NCBI GenBank assembly: GCA_027605045.1
Contig: JAQFWX010000084.1
Location: 87,710-151,709 of the forward strand
Direction of reading: 5' to 3'
Origin: Phallus indusiatus
Taxonomy: Eukaryota > Basidiomycota > Agaricomycetes > Phallales > Phallaceae
DNA: 64,000 nucleotides
Made by a program: the position numbers and the translations under genes. Shown here one piece after another: positions 37,906 to 49,948 of the stretch. The notes beneath the pieces are model-generated. The model was not told the origin of the DNA. It saw only the letters and a list, made by a program, of their open reading frames with translations, and made no database searches. Numbering within the stretch: the stretch's first letter is position 1; each line of letters opens with the position of its first letter.

Positions 37906-38785
37906 GTGATGTGGAAAAGGGTCACTAGATAGAGAAGCACTGGAATATTTCAATTTGATAAGGTCATGGAAGTTCTCAAGCGATCATACAGAGGATAAAC
38001 CTCTCGATTTTCTTCAGGCCTGAGTAAACAGGTGACCGTCATTCGAATGAGATGGTATAAATAGGGATGTTTTTAGCAAAGGATCATAAATTGTCTGAAT
38101 GCCATTGGGAGTCGACAACTTGAAAAGGAATTGTTTGAGCAAGAGGACAGTGAAGCATGATGAAGTGTCTCCAAGTTAAGCTTTTGCACTGAGAGTACTG
38201 GATAGGCACGAAATAACCTTCAATGTCACCATTTCAATTATAGGTCACTATTTAAAGAAGAATCGGTATTTATACACATATCATTTATAAAAAAACTTAG
38301 GCCTCATTAAGCTAGGTCAATAAACGAAGCAAGCGACTAACTGCCACTTGTCTAAATGGAATGGTCATAGGATATTCTGGGCATATTTAAGCCAGGTTAT
38401 TACCATTTCTTGTACTTTCAAATATCGAATAGATGGCATTTTGGTCTGAATACCCTATTCCCCAAGTAGATTAACATCTATACATCTAAGGAAGACGGTA
38501 GCTAATATCTTCATAAATTATCCGATTGGGAATGAAGTTATTACCCTAGCATTTATCCCTGTGGTCAGCTTGACGCATTTTCTCTATATCCTTGACCTCG
38601 TTATTATTTAGCAACGAAACCTAAGACATGCGTCAGTGGAATCGCTTTTATCACGACTCGATATGTTCCCTGCGGCTTACTGAGAATTCTGGAGACAGAG
38701 GACGGGAAAAATGAATAATCATTTGGTGTTACATCGTAATATATCGAACCCGAACAGTTAGTGTTACCAAGGACATCCGAATGGA
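37906..38785. other. Non-coding region between kinase and POP5
   Basis: No gene could be supported in these 880 bases. The sequence is AT-rich with stops in all frames. The part next to 38786 should hold the POP5 3' end. Confidence 0.45.
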
Positions 38786-39472
38786 TTAGTCCTGCATAGC
38801 TTGGATTTCCTTTTGGCTTTTCTCGAGGTAATCGTCGTAATTATCGCTCCTTTGACCTAATTTTTACATGATCAGCAGCATGAGCAATTGAGAAGAGGGA
38901 ATTCACATACCTTTTTTTGCAAACTGTGCTCTGTAACGAGCTATGATTTCCTTGTCATATTTTATAGCCGTCAGTTGTGCATGTTTGATTGTTCCTACGA
39001 CAAAACATCGGATGACATGAGAAGAAAAACCACCCACGAGCAAAGCAAACCTGATAAGTGAATCAAACGGGGGATATAATCCCTTCCTTCAATGGACGTA
39101 AGTAAAGTAAGGGCACCCCAGGCGATCCTGTGATGATCTCGTGCAACACGGATAATACATAAATTTGTAGTTGGAGAAAAATATTTGACTATAAATGCAA
39201 ATTCCAATATTTTAACAAAATAATCGAGATGATAGATTATTTACTAGTCATGGATGACGCAACAGCACCCCAGCCAATTTCACCAAAATTTTTGACGACG
39301 CTGTCTTTCAACGCTTGCAATACGTGTCTCGAGTGCAGCTCAGGACCTGTAGACGAAGAAGCTTGATTATTGCATGATATAAGTTCAATCAGAAGCCATC
39401 GATTCTAAGAAGAACAAATGAGGATTAGGGACACCATTGACGAAAAATTCAACAAACCTTGAAGCGGACCAT
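38786..39472 (-). CDS. POP5: POP5, RNase P / RNase MRP subunit
   Basis: Pop5 is a protein subunit of RNase P (tRNA 5' processing) and RNase MRP (rRNA processing) in the nucleolus. Five small exons (39472-39458, 39404-39245, 39188-39051, 38994-38911, 38856-38786) give 155 residues. The start MVRFKNRWLLIEL is the classic Pop5 beginning. The core has NFGEIGWGAV, KYFSPTTNLCIIRVARDHH, RIAWGALTLLTSI and SGTIKHAQLTAIKYDKE. The exons are short and all join in frame. It ends with a Lys/Glu-rich tail. It sits between a TFIIA relic and the TFIIA gene. Confidence 0.9.
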
Positions 39473-39982
39473 CGCTGAGTGACGTAATCGAGAATTGTCA
39501 TACACGGTGGAAGTGCTACTCTCTACCTAGTATCCTGCAGTCCCGTTAAATCGACGCAGAAGATATTAGAGCAAAGATTTCTTTCTGTTCGTTACGGACG
39601 TATAGGAAATTATCGTGGTTGTGGGTAATAGCAAAGCATTGTCAGAGCTGTTAGTAATCTAAATGCATGATTCCTGAATTCTTTCCTTGGTTTTCTTTTC
39701 CCTTCCCTCTTTCATCGTACATGTACGCTATGAAAAATTTTCCGGCAGATAGTTTCAATTCAAAAAGTGGTCTGCTTTTGTCCTGCTAGATTCGCACTTT
39801 TCTTGTTCTATAGATATTATTGATATGTACATGATTGAGATAAATCCAGGCCGGTCAGGTAAAATAGGGACAGTGTTACAATGCACAACAGAAACCGAAT
39901 TGGAAAGTTATCACGACCATTGCTACCATTCAAATTCCCTGAAAAATGGCTTGAGAAAAAATAATATACCAAACAGAAGGTT

Positions 39983-41176
39983 TTAAACATTCTCGTACCC
40001 TGTACACTTTGCAAACAAGTAGTCTTTCCCATTGATGTGAACCATTCCATCTTTCAAAACGCATTTCCACTTATTTTTCACTCTTGCGACCTAAAAAAAA
40101 TCAGGTTGAGAGACTGATTTCTTACTGGGGAGAGCTGGGGGGAAAAGTTCGAACCTTATCATATGTACAAAACACGATATCTTGATCAGGACCACCAGTT
40201 TCAGTTTCTTCGGCGCCCTCGCCTTCCGACTCTGAGTCGTCCAAATCCGAATTGATTTCCTCCGAGGCACCTGGAACTCTAGGTTGTGATGACCCCGGCA
40301 TTCCCGCGCCTGGAGGAGGGGTATTAGAAGAATTTGAAGATGTTGATGCTGCACCATCAAATTGAGGGATCCTCGACATGTCGCCTAGATGAGAAGGTTC
40401 TGCTGAGCGATTCCATGGAGGCGCACCACCTGAGCGTCGAGGGACTGATTGAGTTTGTTGTGCTGCTGCTGTGGGCTGCGACGGAAGAGTTTGAGGTTGT
40501 GGGGAATAATGAGGAGCGGGAGGCGGGGGAGGTCTTTGAGGTTGGAACTGAAGGACGGATTCGCTTCCAGAAGGCTGACCAGGGTGGGTCGGTGGGTGTG
40601 AATGAAGAGGGTGGGGGAGAACATATGTCGTTTGAAGATGCATAGGTTGACCTGGCGGCGGCGGCGGGTACCGGGGAGGCTCCCCGGATTCTGTTTTGAC
40701 AGAAATTGGAGGGAGCGGGCCATTGCTTTGATATTGATTGTGTGTCGATGATGGTGGAAAATGGGATGGATGGGGATAGTGAGAGGGATGGGGTGGTGGT
40801 GGAGGTGGTGGAAAAGAGGCTGGCAATGAGGGAATCGAAGACTGCGATGCAGAGGCGAGGTCATTTGCGTTAGAATTTTGCCTCGAGTCAGTTTCAAATT
40901 CGGCCACTTTGGACGCAATTATTTTAGACTCCCAACGCTGATAAAAGGGCGAGTAAGATGCGAAATGCAAGAAACAGGTTAATTGGCTCACCGTCTGAAG
41001 ATCCGCAAGAACGTCCTCCGAAACGCCGTATTCATCAAATTCAGACCTGATGTTGTTGATCACGTCGTCAATGACTGATCGGTACGTTGAGGGCTATTGT
41101 GAAGGAATTGTAAATTAAACAAACAAATTCGCCACTTTACGGTCCAGGGAGTGCTTACCACAATTTTATTCGACAT
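39983..41176 (-). CDS. TOA1: TFIIA large subunit (TOA1)
   Basis: TOA1 forms TFIIA with TOA2 and stabilises TBP on DNA at RNA polymerase II promoters. Four exons (41176-41159, 41093-40992, 40937-40155, 40090-39983) give 336 residues. The N-terminal four-helix part reads STYRSVIDDVINNIRSEFDE and then RWESKIIASKVAEFE. A long Pro-rich linker follows, then an acidic patch (INSDLDDSESEGEGAEE). The C-terminal beta-barrel part has CTYDKVARVKNKWKC and MVHINGKDYLFAKCTG. This is the full TFIIA alpha/beta layout. It is divergent from the auxilin-like gene, with 220 bp between starts. Confidence 0.94.
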
Positions 41177-41396
41177 TTTTTATCGACTTTCGTTTTCCTT
41201 CGAATTTTTTTTGATCTCCTTTTTTCCACTTCTATTGTTACGGCCTAGTACCCACGAAAGCAACTTTGAACCACACACCAAAGCTTGGAACTTTGAGCTC
41301 GGGCTTGCGTGCTCGTCGCGGACGAATTCTGAGTCTGGGTCTTTCGAACTCCGATACCTTTCTTCTTATTACTCAACCCAAGTAATGTAAAAAAAT
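41177..41396. promoter_or_regulatory. Shared divergent promoter, TOA1 and auxilin-like gene
   Basis: The start codons are separated by only 220 bp, so both promoters must lie in this stretch. It is pyrimidine-rich near TOA1 (on the plus strand). No specific factor site was identified. Confidence 0.45.
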
Positions 41397-43795
41397 ATGG
41401 CCGATCCTTTCAGCTTTATAGCATCTTCCGTCTCTTCTCGTCCTGTGCGTAATGCTGCAACATCAATAACTCAATCAAAACAGTCAAAAAACAGCAACTC
41501 ATCTGATGCATTCCATGACTTGGTCTCCTTCGATGCCAACGCAACTACCAGCAAGCAAACGAGCAACCTCACCTTAGCAGAGCGCGCTGCCAAGGCTGAA
41601 CAGGACCGCAAGGCCCGTTTGAATAACGATACCCATGTTTACCAAGATTCTTTTTGGGATAAATTCGATACCTCCTCGACGTCTGCTCCACCAAAGCCGG
41701 CCAAGCTGACTAGCAACATCCTGGCTTCTTCAGCGACTGATCGAGGGCCACGAGTTGCCAAAGACTCATGGGATATTGATTTTATATCTTTGGAATCTAC
41801 CAAACCCCCCTCCAATTTACCCTCCAGCTCCTTTTCAAGCAATATCAATGCTAATTTACTGGACTCAGACGACACTTCCCCTTTCGTTGATTTCAATAGC
41901 TCGTCCCATCCATCGACTCTTATTCGTTCCGATACCCCGGGTAGCTTCGAATTTGGGGATAGCGATGAGCGTTATGAACAGGATGAAGATGACATTCTGG
42001 GCGAACTCGGGAAACCAATTGAATTAGTGAAGAGTGCGGTACCAAAAGTAATTTCTTTCATAATTCCATCTTCTCACTTTTTATGATGATCCCGTTTAGG
42101 AACCCTTATCCACCGCTCCCCCTCGGCAGCCTGCTCGCCCGACCGCTTCATCTTCATTTTCATCGTCGCCCCCGCCGCATGTATTGGGTAAATTGGTCGA
42201 AATGGGATTTTCGGTTCAACAAGCCAGAACAGCCCTCATTGAAACATCCATGGACGTAGATGCAGCAGTGGAAATGCTGTTACGAGATACCGTTGATATG
42301 CCACTTGAAATTTCAGAAAGTGCCCCCCTCCCACTCGGAAAGGACCGAAGGCGACCCGCGGCTCCATCTCCTCATCCTCCTTCAGGCTCCCAAGACTCCG
42401 TCCAAGCTTTACAAGAACAAGCTGACAGACTATTGTCACAGGCATCTTCAATTGGGTTCAATGTGTTCAACAAGGCAAATGCATTATGGAGAGAAGGTCG
42501 TGAAAAGGTGATCAAAGTTTATGAGGAACAGCGACTAGGAGTACCAGAAGATAAGGTACAAACCAGGACACGGCCGAGATGGATGGAAGATCAAGCGCTG
42601 CCTGACAACCATGCTCGTCTCCGAACTGATTCCGCTGAATCATCACCCACACCGTATAAATCTCCCGCGCGCCATCGCGTTCCACAATCGGCTAGCCTTA
42701 TTCCCTCCACTTCTGACCCTGTTCCTCCGGTTGCTCAGATACCTCGTAAACCAACACCATCAGTTTCTCGTCCTTCGCTTCCGCCGACCCCAATTATTAG
42801 ACATAACGTTGAAGTTTCGGCATTCGACTTAGCTATAAGCAATGCAGCCAAGACGAAAGGAACGGAGTTTTTCAAACTAGGACGATTTGCCGAAGCTGAA
42901 GCCTCTTATTCTCGTGCAATAGGGGTTCTACCTGAGTTGCACTTGCTACGCGTACCACTTCATAATAATCGAGCCTTGACCCGGTTAAAAACTGGGGAAT
43001 ACAAGCTGAGTATAGAGGACGCCGCGATGGTCATACGCATCGTGGTCGGGGACTTGGGCAGCTCTTGGCATCCTAGCAGAGAAACTCAGGACGGTGCCAC
43101 TTTAGCTCAGGCTGTGTCAAAAGCGTATCGAAGAAGAGCAGAGGCCTACGAAGGTTTGGAACGGTGGAAAGATGCCCAAGCAGATTGGGAAACCTTGAAC
43201 TCTTTATCATGGGTCGAATACTCAACCAAGAAGGACGCTGTGAACGGCATAACACGATGCAGACGTATGTTATCCGGCGATGTACAAGACTCCTCCCGTA
43301 AGGCGAACGCATCAACGCGGTCCTCCGCTGTTACCAAGTCCGTTCAACCCAGGCTTCCTGCATCTTCCTCTCCGGCAGCGGAGGGTCCTGCCCTGTCACG
43401 AGTCCGTACGGCAAATCTAACGCAGGAAAAGGAGGACCAGGAACGACATGAGCTAAAGGATGTGGTCGATGGACGTCTAGAAGCATGGAGATCAGGGAAA
43501 GAGAAGAATATACGAGCATTAATTGCCAGTCTAGAGACAATTTTGCCCCCGAAATTCAAATGGCAGAGTGTTGGGATGTCAGAACTTGTGACTAATAATC
43601 AAGTCAAAATACGATATATGAAAGCGATCGCACGATTACATCCAGACAAGGTGCGGGTATTTTGTCGTCACATTTTCTTTTTCTAATTTCCCTGCTTCTA
43701 TTCAGTTGTCTAGCATCGATACTTCGGTCGAGGAACGTATGATAGCCAATGGCGTATTTGGTACATTAAATGAAGCATGGAACTCTTTGAAGTAG
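41397..43795 (+). CDS. Auxilin-like UBA-TPR-J protein (SWA2 type)
   Basis: Swa2/auxilin recruits Hsp70 to strip clathrin from vesicles. Three exons (41397-42047, 42100-43650, 43706-43795) give 763 residues. The N-terminal half is Ser/Asn/Pro-rich with short clathrin-adaptor-like motifs (DPF near residue 3, FWDKFD, SPFVDF). A UBA domain at about 245-283 reads LVEMGFSVQQARTALIETSM. A TPR region at about 455-590 includes KLGRFAEAEASYSRAIGVLP. The C-terminal J domain at about 704-763 has WQSVGM, the HPD motif in IARLHPDK, and LNEAWNSLK at the end. The last exon is only 30 codons and carries the J-domain tail. Confidence 0.9.
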
Positions 43796-44235
43796 AACAT
43801 TAAATTATTACAGGTAGAATATACCCTACCGCACACGCCTGTATTTATATGGAGGGATCGTCGCTCGCTTGGTTGCGTATTCATACCCTTAGACTTTGTA
43901 GAAAGTGACTTTGACCGACTGTTGGATCTGTCAATTACTATGTTTTCTAGTGGCTTCGTCTACGGGCCAATAAAATCTTGTAGGAACTTGTTCTACACAT
44001 TCAAACCAGCGTACAAATTGTCCAGGATCATAGTACCTATCCACGGTCACCGGTCATCCATCGGTTGTGATGCAAGCCACACCTCGTTCCACTCAGTACG
44101 TCCGTGGACAATATGAAGTAAAATTTGTTATAAAGTCCACGATGTGGACCCGTCAATGCTAGTGGAGGTCAAAAGATTGTTGAAAATCGGATGACTAAGC
44201 TTATATAAAAGCGCCTGCCTGACACGAAACTGACC
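43796..44235. other. Non-coding gap before FCP1
   Basis: I see no gene in these 440 bases. They should hold the auxilin-like gene's 3' region and the FCP1 promoter. A TATATAAAAG-like box lies near 44202-44211, about 25 bp before the FCP1 start codon. Confidence 0.45.
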
Positions 44236-46848
44236 ATGGAGGGGACTGAATTATGTTTGCCTCCAGATTTACCATATCCTGTAACAATCTCCTCTCTTGC
44301 TCTGCAGCCGTCATCCGAGGTTACTCGTGGAACACGTCTACTCACTTATTCGTACACCTTCAAGTCGGCTGCCACCGGGAGCTCCGAAACACGTTTTGGG
44401 ACATGGGACTCCACGACAAACGGCACGTTGCACTCGTGGAAGGTCAATCGAGGAGATATCATCTCCCAGCCGAAAGCGGTAGTCATTATTAACGAACCAT
44501 GCAAGCACCCGGTGCAAATTGGCGGTTTATGTGCGGTTTGTGGGAAGGATATAACAGAGTATGTAGTCCTTGACAAGTTTTTCATCAATGTTTTGTCTTT
44601 ATATGCGGTAACTATATCCTCAAAAGATCAGACTATATGGGCTCTTCCTATGCCTCTAGAGCCACAATTCAAATGACTCATTCAGGGAAGGGACCCACCG
44701 TTTCTCTTGAGGAAGCCGAGAAGCTGGAGAGGGAAACAGCCACTCATCTGTTGCAACGGCGAAAACTTTCATTAATAGTCGACCTTGACCAAACTATTGT
44801 GCACGCTACCGTCGATCCCACTGTTGGAGAATGGATTGTTGAAGGTGAAGCATGGGAAGCTAGACATAGTGCAAAGGCGGATACAAGGGCGGAGGCTCCT
44901 GCTACCGACGACGACGACGACGACGATCCTGTCAACCCAAACTGGGAGGCTCTTAAAGATGTAGCAAAATTCATACTTGGACCAGAAACAATAGGCCAGT
45001 CTCTTCGCAATAATAACGCCCCCAAGTTCAATATACCTGGGTGCATGTATTACATCAAACCTAGGCAAGTTTTGATTGTTCGTTAATATCGAATTCATCC
45101 TCACGCTAGGTTCTTCTAGGCCCGGTCTACAGTCGTTTCTCAAAAGGATCAATGAGAAATATGAGATGCACGTTTACACGATGGGTACTCGAGCGTATGC
45201 CGAAGCCGTATGTGCCGCTATAGACCCGGATGGTACTTTCTTTCGCGATCGTGTTCTAAGCAGGGATGAGAGTGGAAGTGCGTGTATTTTTTGGCTAATG
45301 CGGTGCTTGTTTACCAATTGCCATTCTATATTTAAATTTAGGCTTTACTCAGAAAAGCCTACAACGTCTATTTCCTTGTGATCAATCCATGGTTGTTGTT
45401 ATTGATGACCGTGCCGATGTCTGGGAATGGAGTCCAAACTTGGTCAAGGTCAGACCGTGTACGTCTCACAATCAGTCTCATCAGTGTTGCTTTTTCGTAT
45501 ACCAATAAACCACTTGATTCTGCAGATGACTTTTTTGTAGGTATCGGGGATATCAACTCGACAACCGTACCAAAAGCTCCGACAACAGTAGCTGGTGCCG
45601 TACTCGCTGCCCAAAACAAAATTACAAGCGAACGAATTGCGGCGCAAGTTGAAGATCGTCCGCTAGCGAAGAAACAAGAGCTTTTAGAGGAAGAGGAGCA
45701 GAAAGAGGAAGAAGAAACCAAGACGACTGTTAATGGGGCGAAGCAAAAGAGTAGCAATGAGACGCACGAGAAACATAACCTTCATCACCGGAAGGCTTTG
45801 TTAAAAAATGACGATGTTGAATTGACTCGAGTTGCCAATGTAGGGGTTTCATTGCAGACCATGAATTCATATAATTCTTACAATTCATTTCAGCTACTGG
45901 AGGGGGTACACAAACAGTTTTATGATGCATATGATGCCCGGCTACCTGGGTCAGAACATTCATCTCATGAAGTTGCGTATGACGTGCGGGTAAATGTCTA
46001 TCGTTTTACTCCACTTGCTGAACTTCTGCTAACTTTGGTATCTACTTGTCTGTCAGACCATTATTCCTCGAATACGAACGGAGTCACATGATCCCGCAGC
46101 ACTACGAAGGCGTCCGGATGGACCTTCGCACATTGTTCCATCGGATAATGCGGCTCAGTCATCTTCCGCGTCAATATCGCCCAAAATACATGTAACACCC
46201 CCGGAAGAAGACGAAGAAGACTTTGTTGAAGATCCCGGCATTGGGGTTGACCTTGATGCCGATGTTTGGGCGGATGCTAATGCTGAAGTGGACGAGGTCC
46301 TGGGAGAAGAAACAGAGGATGATGAATTAGGATCGAACTTTCCCGCAGATGAATCGGCGGTAGACGATAGCGGATGGCGTTCTGATGCCAGGTTCGTCAA
46401 AATATCTATACCTGATATGTATTACATCGGCTACACCTGACTGAACAGCAGCGCAAGCTCATTCTCGGTGAAGAGGGGTACAAAACGGTCAAGAAGCTCA
46501 AGCGTGTCAGTTCCGAATAAGGAAAACAAAATATTTCCACTAACCAAGCGGACTAAGCTACTAGAATCGCGTCGAAGCATTAATGTGGTTTCGTCACGTC
46601 CAAAGCCTAACCATTCCGAGCATGCTGGCGGTAGTGAGGCAACAGTTAGTCGTGAGGGGTCCTTGAAAGATGGAGAAGACGAAACAACGGCTGCTATTGC
46701 CGATGTCGATGAATGGGAAGATAGGAGCCGCGATAATGAGAGTACGACGTCCACGGATGGAGATAATGCCCTTAACGAATTTGACGACGACGACGATTTC
46801 TTAGCAAGAGAGCTTGGATTAGAAGAAGAGGAAGAAGCCGGTGGTTAG
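44236..46848 (+). CDS. FCP1: FCP1, RNA polymerase II CTD phosphatase, BRCT-less
   Basis: FCP1 removes phosphate from the polymerase II CTD so the enzyme can be recycled. The N-terminal lipoyl-like part has CKHPVQIGGLCAVCGKDITE, then DYMGSSYASRATIQMTHSG. The FCPH domain has the catalytic DLDQT motif in LSLIVDLDQTIVHATVDP, SFLKRINEKYEMHVYTMGTR, and DDRADVWEWSPNLVKV. GIGDINS and LLEGVHKQFYDAYDAR follow, then DVRTIIPRIR. In other FCP1 proteins the BRCT domain begins at that point, but here the frame passes directly into a Ser/Asp/Glu-rich tail. The tail ends with a short acidic LARELGLEEEEE segment, as in relatives. The protein is about 750 residues long. The first intron's acceptor (before ATCAGACTATATGG) was set by frame. 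Confidence 0.88.
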
Positions 46849-47014
46849 AGATCTATGATTTGCTGCTATTTTTTCTTTCTTTATTCTTTCGGTATTTTTC
46901 TTGTATTGTAAGAGTTGTATTATGTATACTTCCAACAGGCTATTACTAGGAAATGAATAATTTTGAAACAAACATTCCACAATAAATACAGACGAAAAAT
47001 GAAACAATTAAACT

Positions 47015-49766
47015 CTAGTTGAGCTCCACATAATTTGCTATACATAATAAGTAAATTATAACATTATGGGCAATAAAAAAGTCTCACCCGGAAACAATCC
47101 AGTAGATCCGTCAGGTGCAATGCCTTGCCACCAATCCTCGGATACTGCTTCGATGTGGGTAATTTGATCGCCCTCCTTGAAAGAAATTTCATTGTCTTCG
47201 CCGGCATCATAACTGAAACTTCTAAGAATTATTGCTGGTAGAAATAAATTCTATGGACGCACTCGTATAAGGCAACAGCAACCGTTCCTTGGTCTGCAGC
47301 GGGCTCTGGCTCCGGCTCCGGCTCCGGAGTAGGCGACCGAGGGGGTGCGGCAGGCTTAACAAAATGTTAATTCTGGTTGCTGTAAGAACCAACAAGATAA
47401 TCGAACTCACAACGACGGGTGGTGGTGGTGGAGGCGGAGGAGGAGGAGGCGGGGGCGGTGGGGGAGGTTCTGCTTCATTCTCAGGCTCGTCAGGCGTTGC
47501 AATTAATTCTACATAATTAGCTATATTTCGAGTTATTTAACACAAGACATAATGTTGAAAAAAAAAGGTGCTCACCGGGGAATAAGCCCGACTTTGACCC
47601 GCCATCGCCCACTCCTTGCCACCAGCCTTAATGCAAGACTGAGTTTTAGAATACTAACTAGATGAGACATTCTCATAAAAACATCACCTTCGTCTAATTG
47701 TTCTATTTGTTCAATCAACTCTCCCTCTATAAGGCTCATTTCATTATCTTCCGTGGCTTCATATGAGTATTGGACGACGGCACACAATCCCTTCCCAGAC
47801 TGCTTTCAATTATCAGTAAACAACCTATGAATCAAACGTTTAACTTGCTTGATGGAGATTATGTTCTTCAACTGGTAACTCAGGCTCGGGTTCAGGTTCA
47901 GGTTCAGGTTGTTCTTCGGGCTCAGGAACTGTAGCAAAGTTCTTAAACAATAGTTAGTGAAATAGAAGCCGTGTTACTAATGCTCGACTCTTACCATTAC
48001 GGGTGGTGGGGGTGGAGGCGGCGGGGGCGGTGGAGGCGGTGGAGGGAAATCTAGCTCAGGTTCAGGAGCTGCCGCTGGTGCCGGCGGAGGCGGAGGTGGT
48101 GGTGGTGGCGGGGGTGGCGGGGGTGGTGGAGGTGATAAAGCGTCTTCTTCAGGTTCAGGGGCCGCCAAGGGTGGTGATACTGGTGGGACAAACAATGGTT
48201 TCCTTTCCTCTGAGGGTAAATTCATTCTAGAGACAGCAGGAGCGTTGGAAATGGGCTCTTCAACTTTCTTCAATGGGGCATATCTAGGCATCGTAGCAGC
48301 TGGTGCTGCCGCCTGAATTGCAGCTCTAGAACGAGCCTCATCTTCCTCTTGTTGTTTCTTCGCAAGTGCTTGACGTTCTGACCAAGTAAGCTTCTTAGGT
48401 CCGCTGCTTGACGCGAGGCGTGAAACAGAAGGCGTAGATTCTTCCGACACCTGCTGGCGAGATGCAAATGGATTGACCAGCTTCTTGGGGGGTGGAAGGC
48501 TAACAGGTGTGTAAGCAGTCCCCTAAAATGTTTAAAATAAATAGGTATACAGTTATACGGATACTATCAAGAGACGGCTTACGACAGGGCCAATTTTATC
48601 TTCCTCGGCTGAACTCGACACGGTTGGCGTCACCTTTGGAGGCGGGGGGGTCGAGACATAAGTCTTATGACAGGGTCAAACCAAAGCGTTAACAAACATA
48701 TCGTAATGTAACATACAGGACGGGAGAAAGATGGTGGTGGAGGCGGGGGAGAAGGCGCCGCGGTTGGCGTTTCTTCCTCCCAAGAAGGAGTGATCGACTT
48801 GACGTTGGAAACGGTCTTGGCCGGTAGCGTTGTTGGAGCCGAATAGGACGGTGCCTATAAAAAAGCCCTTGTATTAATATGGCAACAAACAAAACAATTG
48901 GAAGGAAATATTTACCTTTGCAGTAGTGGTGAAACTCGTTGGCGCTTTAGGGGGAGCAGCTGCTCTTAGACTCGCTATGTCTACTTTTCCAACCGGGGTA
49001 TAGTTTGTTCCAACAGGTGCAATAGGCTCCGGACGTCTTTGAGGTTCATTGTGGACAGAATATTTAGATCCAGATGCTTCTCGTACACGTTTCATAATAA
49101 GTGACGGCACGACATCACCCTGCACAATTGAACAAAACTCGTACAAGAGATTGAACTAAAAGACAACATACCTCATTACGAGCACTTATAACAACATGAG
49201 CGTTTTTAAGGTACCGAGTGACGGCGGCAGAATGGGAGTCTAGGCCAGAACAGGATCAGGCATCAGGTTGGTTAACGACCAACGAGAGAACGAACGAAAT
49301 AAGCCCTTCTTCGCCTCTGGTACACCATCTCCGCACCAATTTACTTGCACATACTTTGGGAGTTGTGTCTGAAATTGTACGTGATTAGACGGCGATCAGC
49401 ATGCATGAAACCATTATAAGATCGTACATTTGGATCTTTGACTTGGGCAAAAGCGTATTGAATCCTGGATGAATAGAAATAGAGGTCGGGAAAACAATAT
49501 AGCAGAGCGCCAATAGGATGAAATGTACAAACCTGCCATCTGAAAATTCTTCCTCTAATTCTTCTAAACCTCCTGATCCTTGGGCTTGAACCTGGGATTT
49601 TGCAGTGATGAGCCGGAAGCAAGATCAGAAACTAGACAAGACACACCTTCAGGTCATTCGAAGCCTTCTCGTAGGTGAGTATCATCCAATCTCCATCTGA
49701 TCCATCGAGAACCGATTTGTATGCAGAAGCAATCTCTTTTGCAGATAAATTGACTTGTAACGACAT
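47015..49766 (-). CDS. ABP1: ABP1/drebrin-like actin-binding protein
   Basis: Abp1 links actin patches to endocytosis and activates Arp2/3. The N-terminal ADF-homology domain (about residues 1-140) reads SLQVNLSAKEIASAYKSVLD, GSGGLEELEEEFSDGRIQYA, VQVNWCGDGVPEAKKG and HVVISARNEGDVVP. A basic MKRVREASGSKYSV region follows, then a long Pro/Ala-rich linker. Two very long polyproline tracts (about 48000-48130) precede a first SH3 domain (QYSYEATEDNEMSLIEGELI), another polyproline run (about 47418-47470), an acidic Pro-Glu repeat and a second SH3 domain (YDAGEDNEISFKEGDQI), ending in ANYVELN. Many short introns interrupt the gene. The start MSLQVNLS was chosen over an upstream in-frame Met because it matches the family. 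Confidence 0.9.
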
Positions 49767-49948
49767 GGAAATGTCGGTGAGAGCGTTAAGGACGTAACGC
49801 GTAACAATTCCCACGAGTGTCACATGGTTGTGCGACACGTCGACCAATCACGAAACGTCCATTAAGGTATGACATTGAGACTATTAAAAGAGGTGAACAC
49901 GTCGTCTTTAGTCTTTACCCTAGATTCACACTTTCCACTTTTTTTAAT
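49767..49948. promoter_or_regulatory. Shared divergent promoter, ABP1 and ER thioredoxin gene
   Basis: Only 182 bp lie between the two chosen start codons. An upstream in-frame ATG exists on each side, so the true leaders could be shorter. No factor site was identified. Confidence 0.4.

Noticed and set aside
47289..48230. Gly-rich plus-strand ORFs (47289-47516 and 48003-48230)
   Set aside because: They are the antisense of the ABP1 polyproline tracts.
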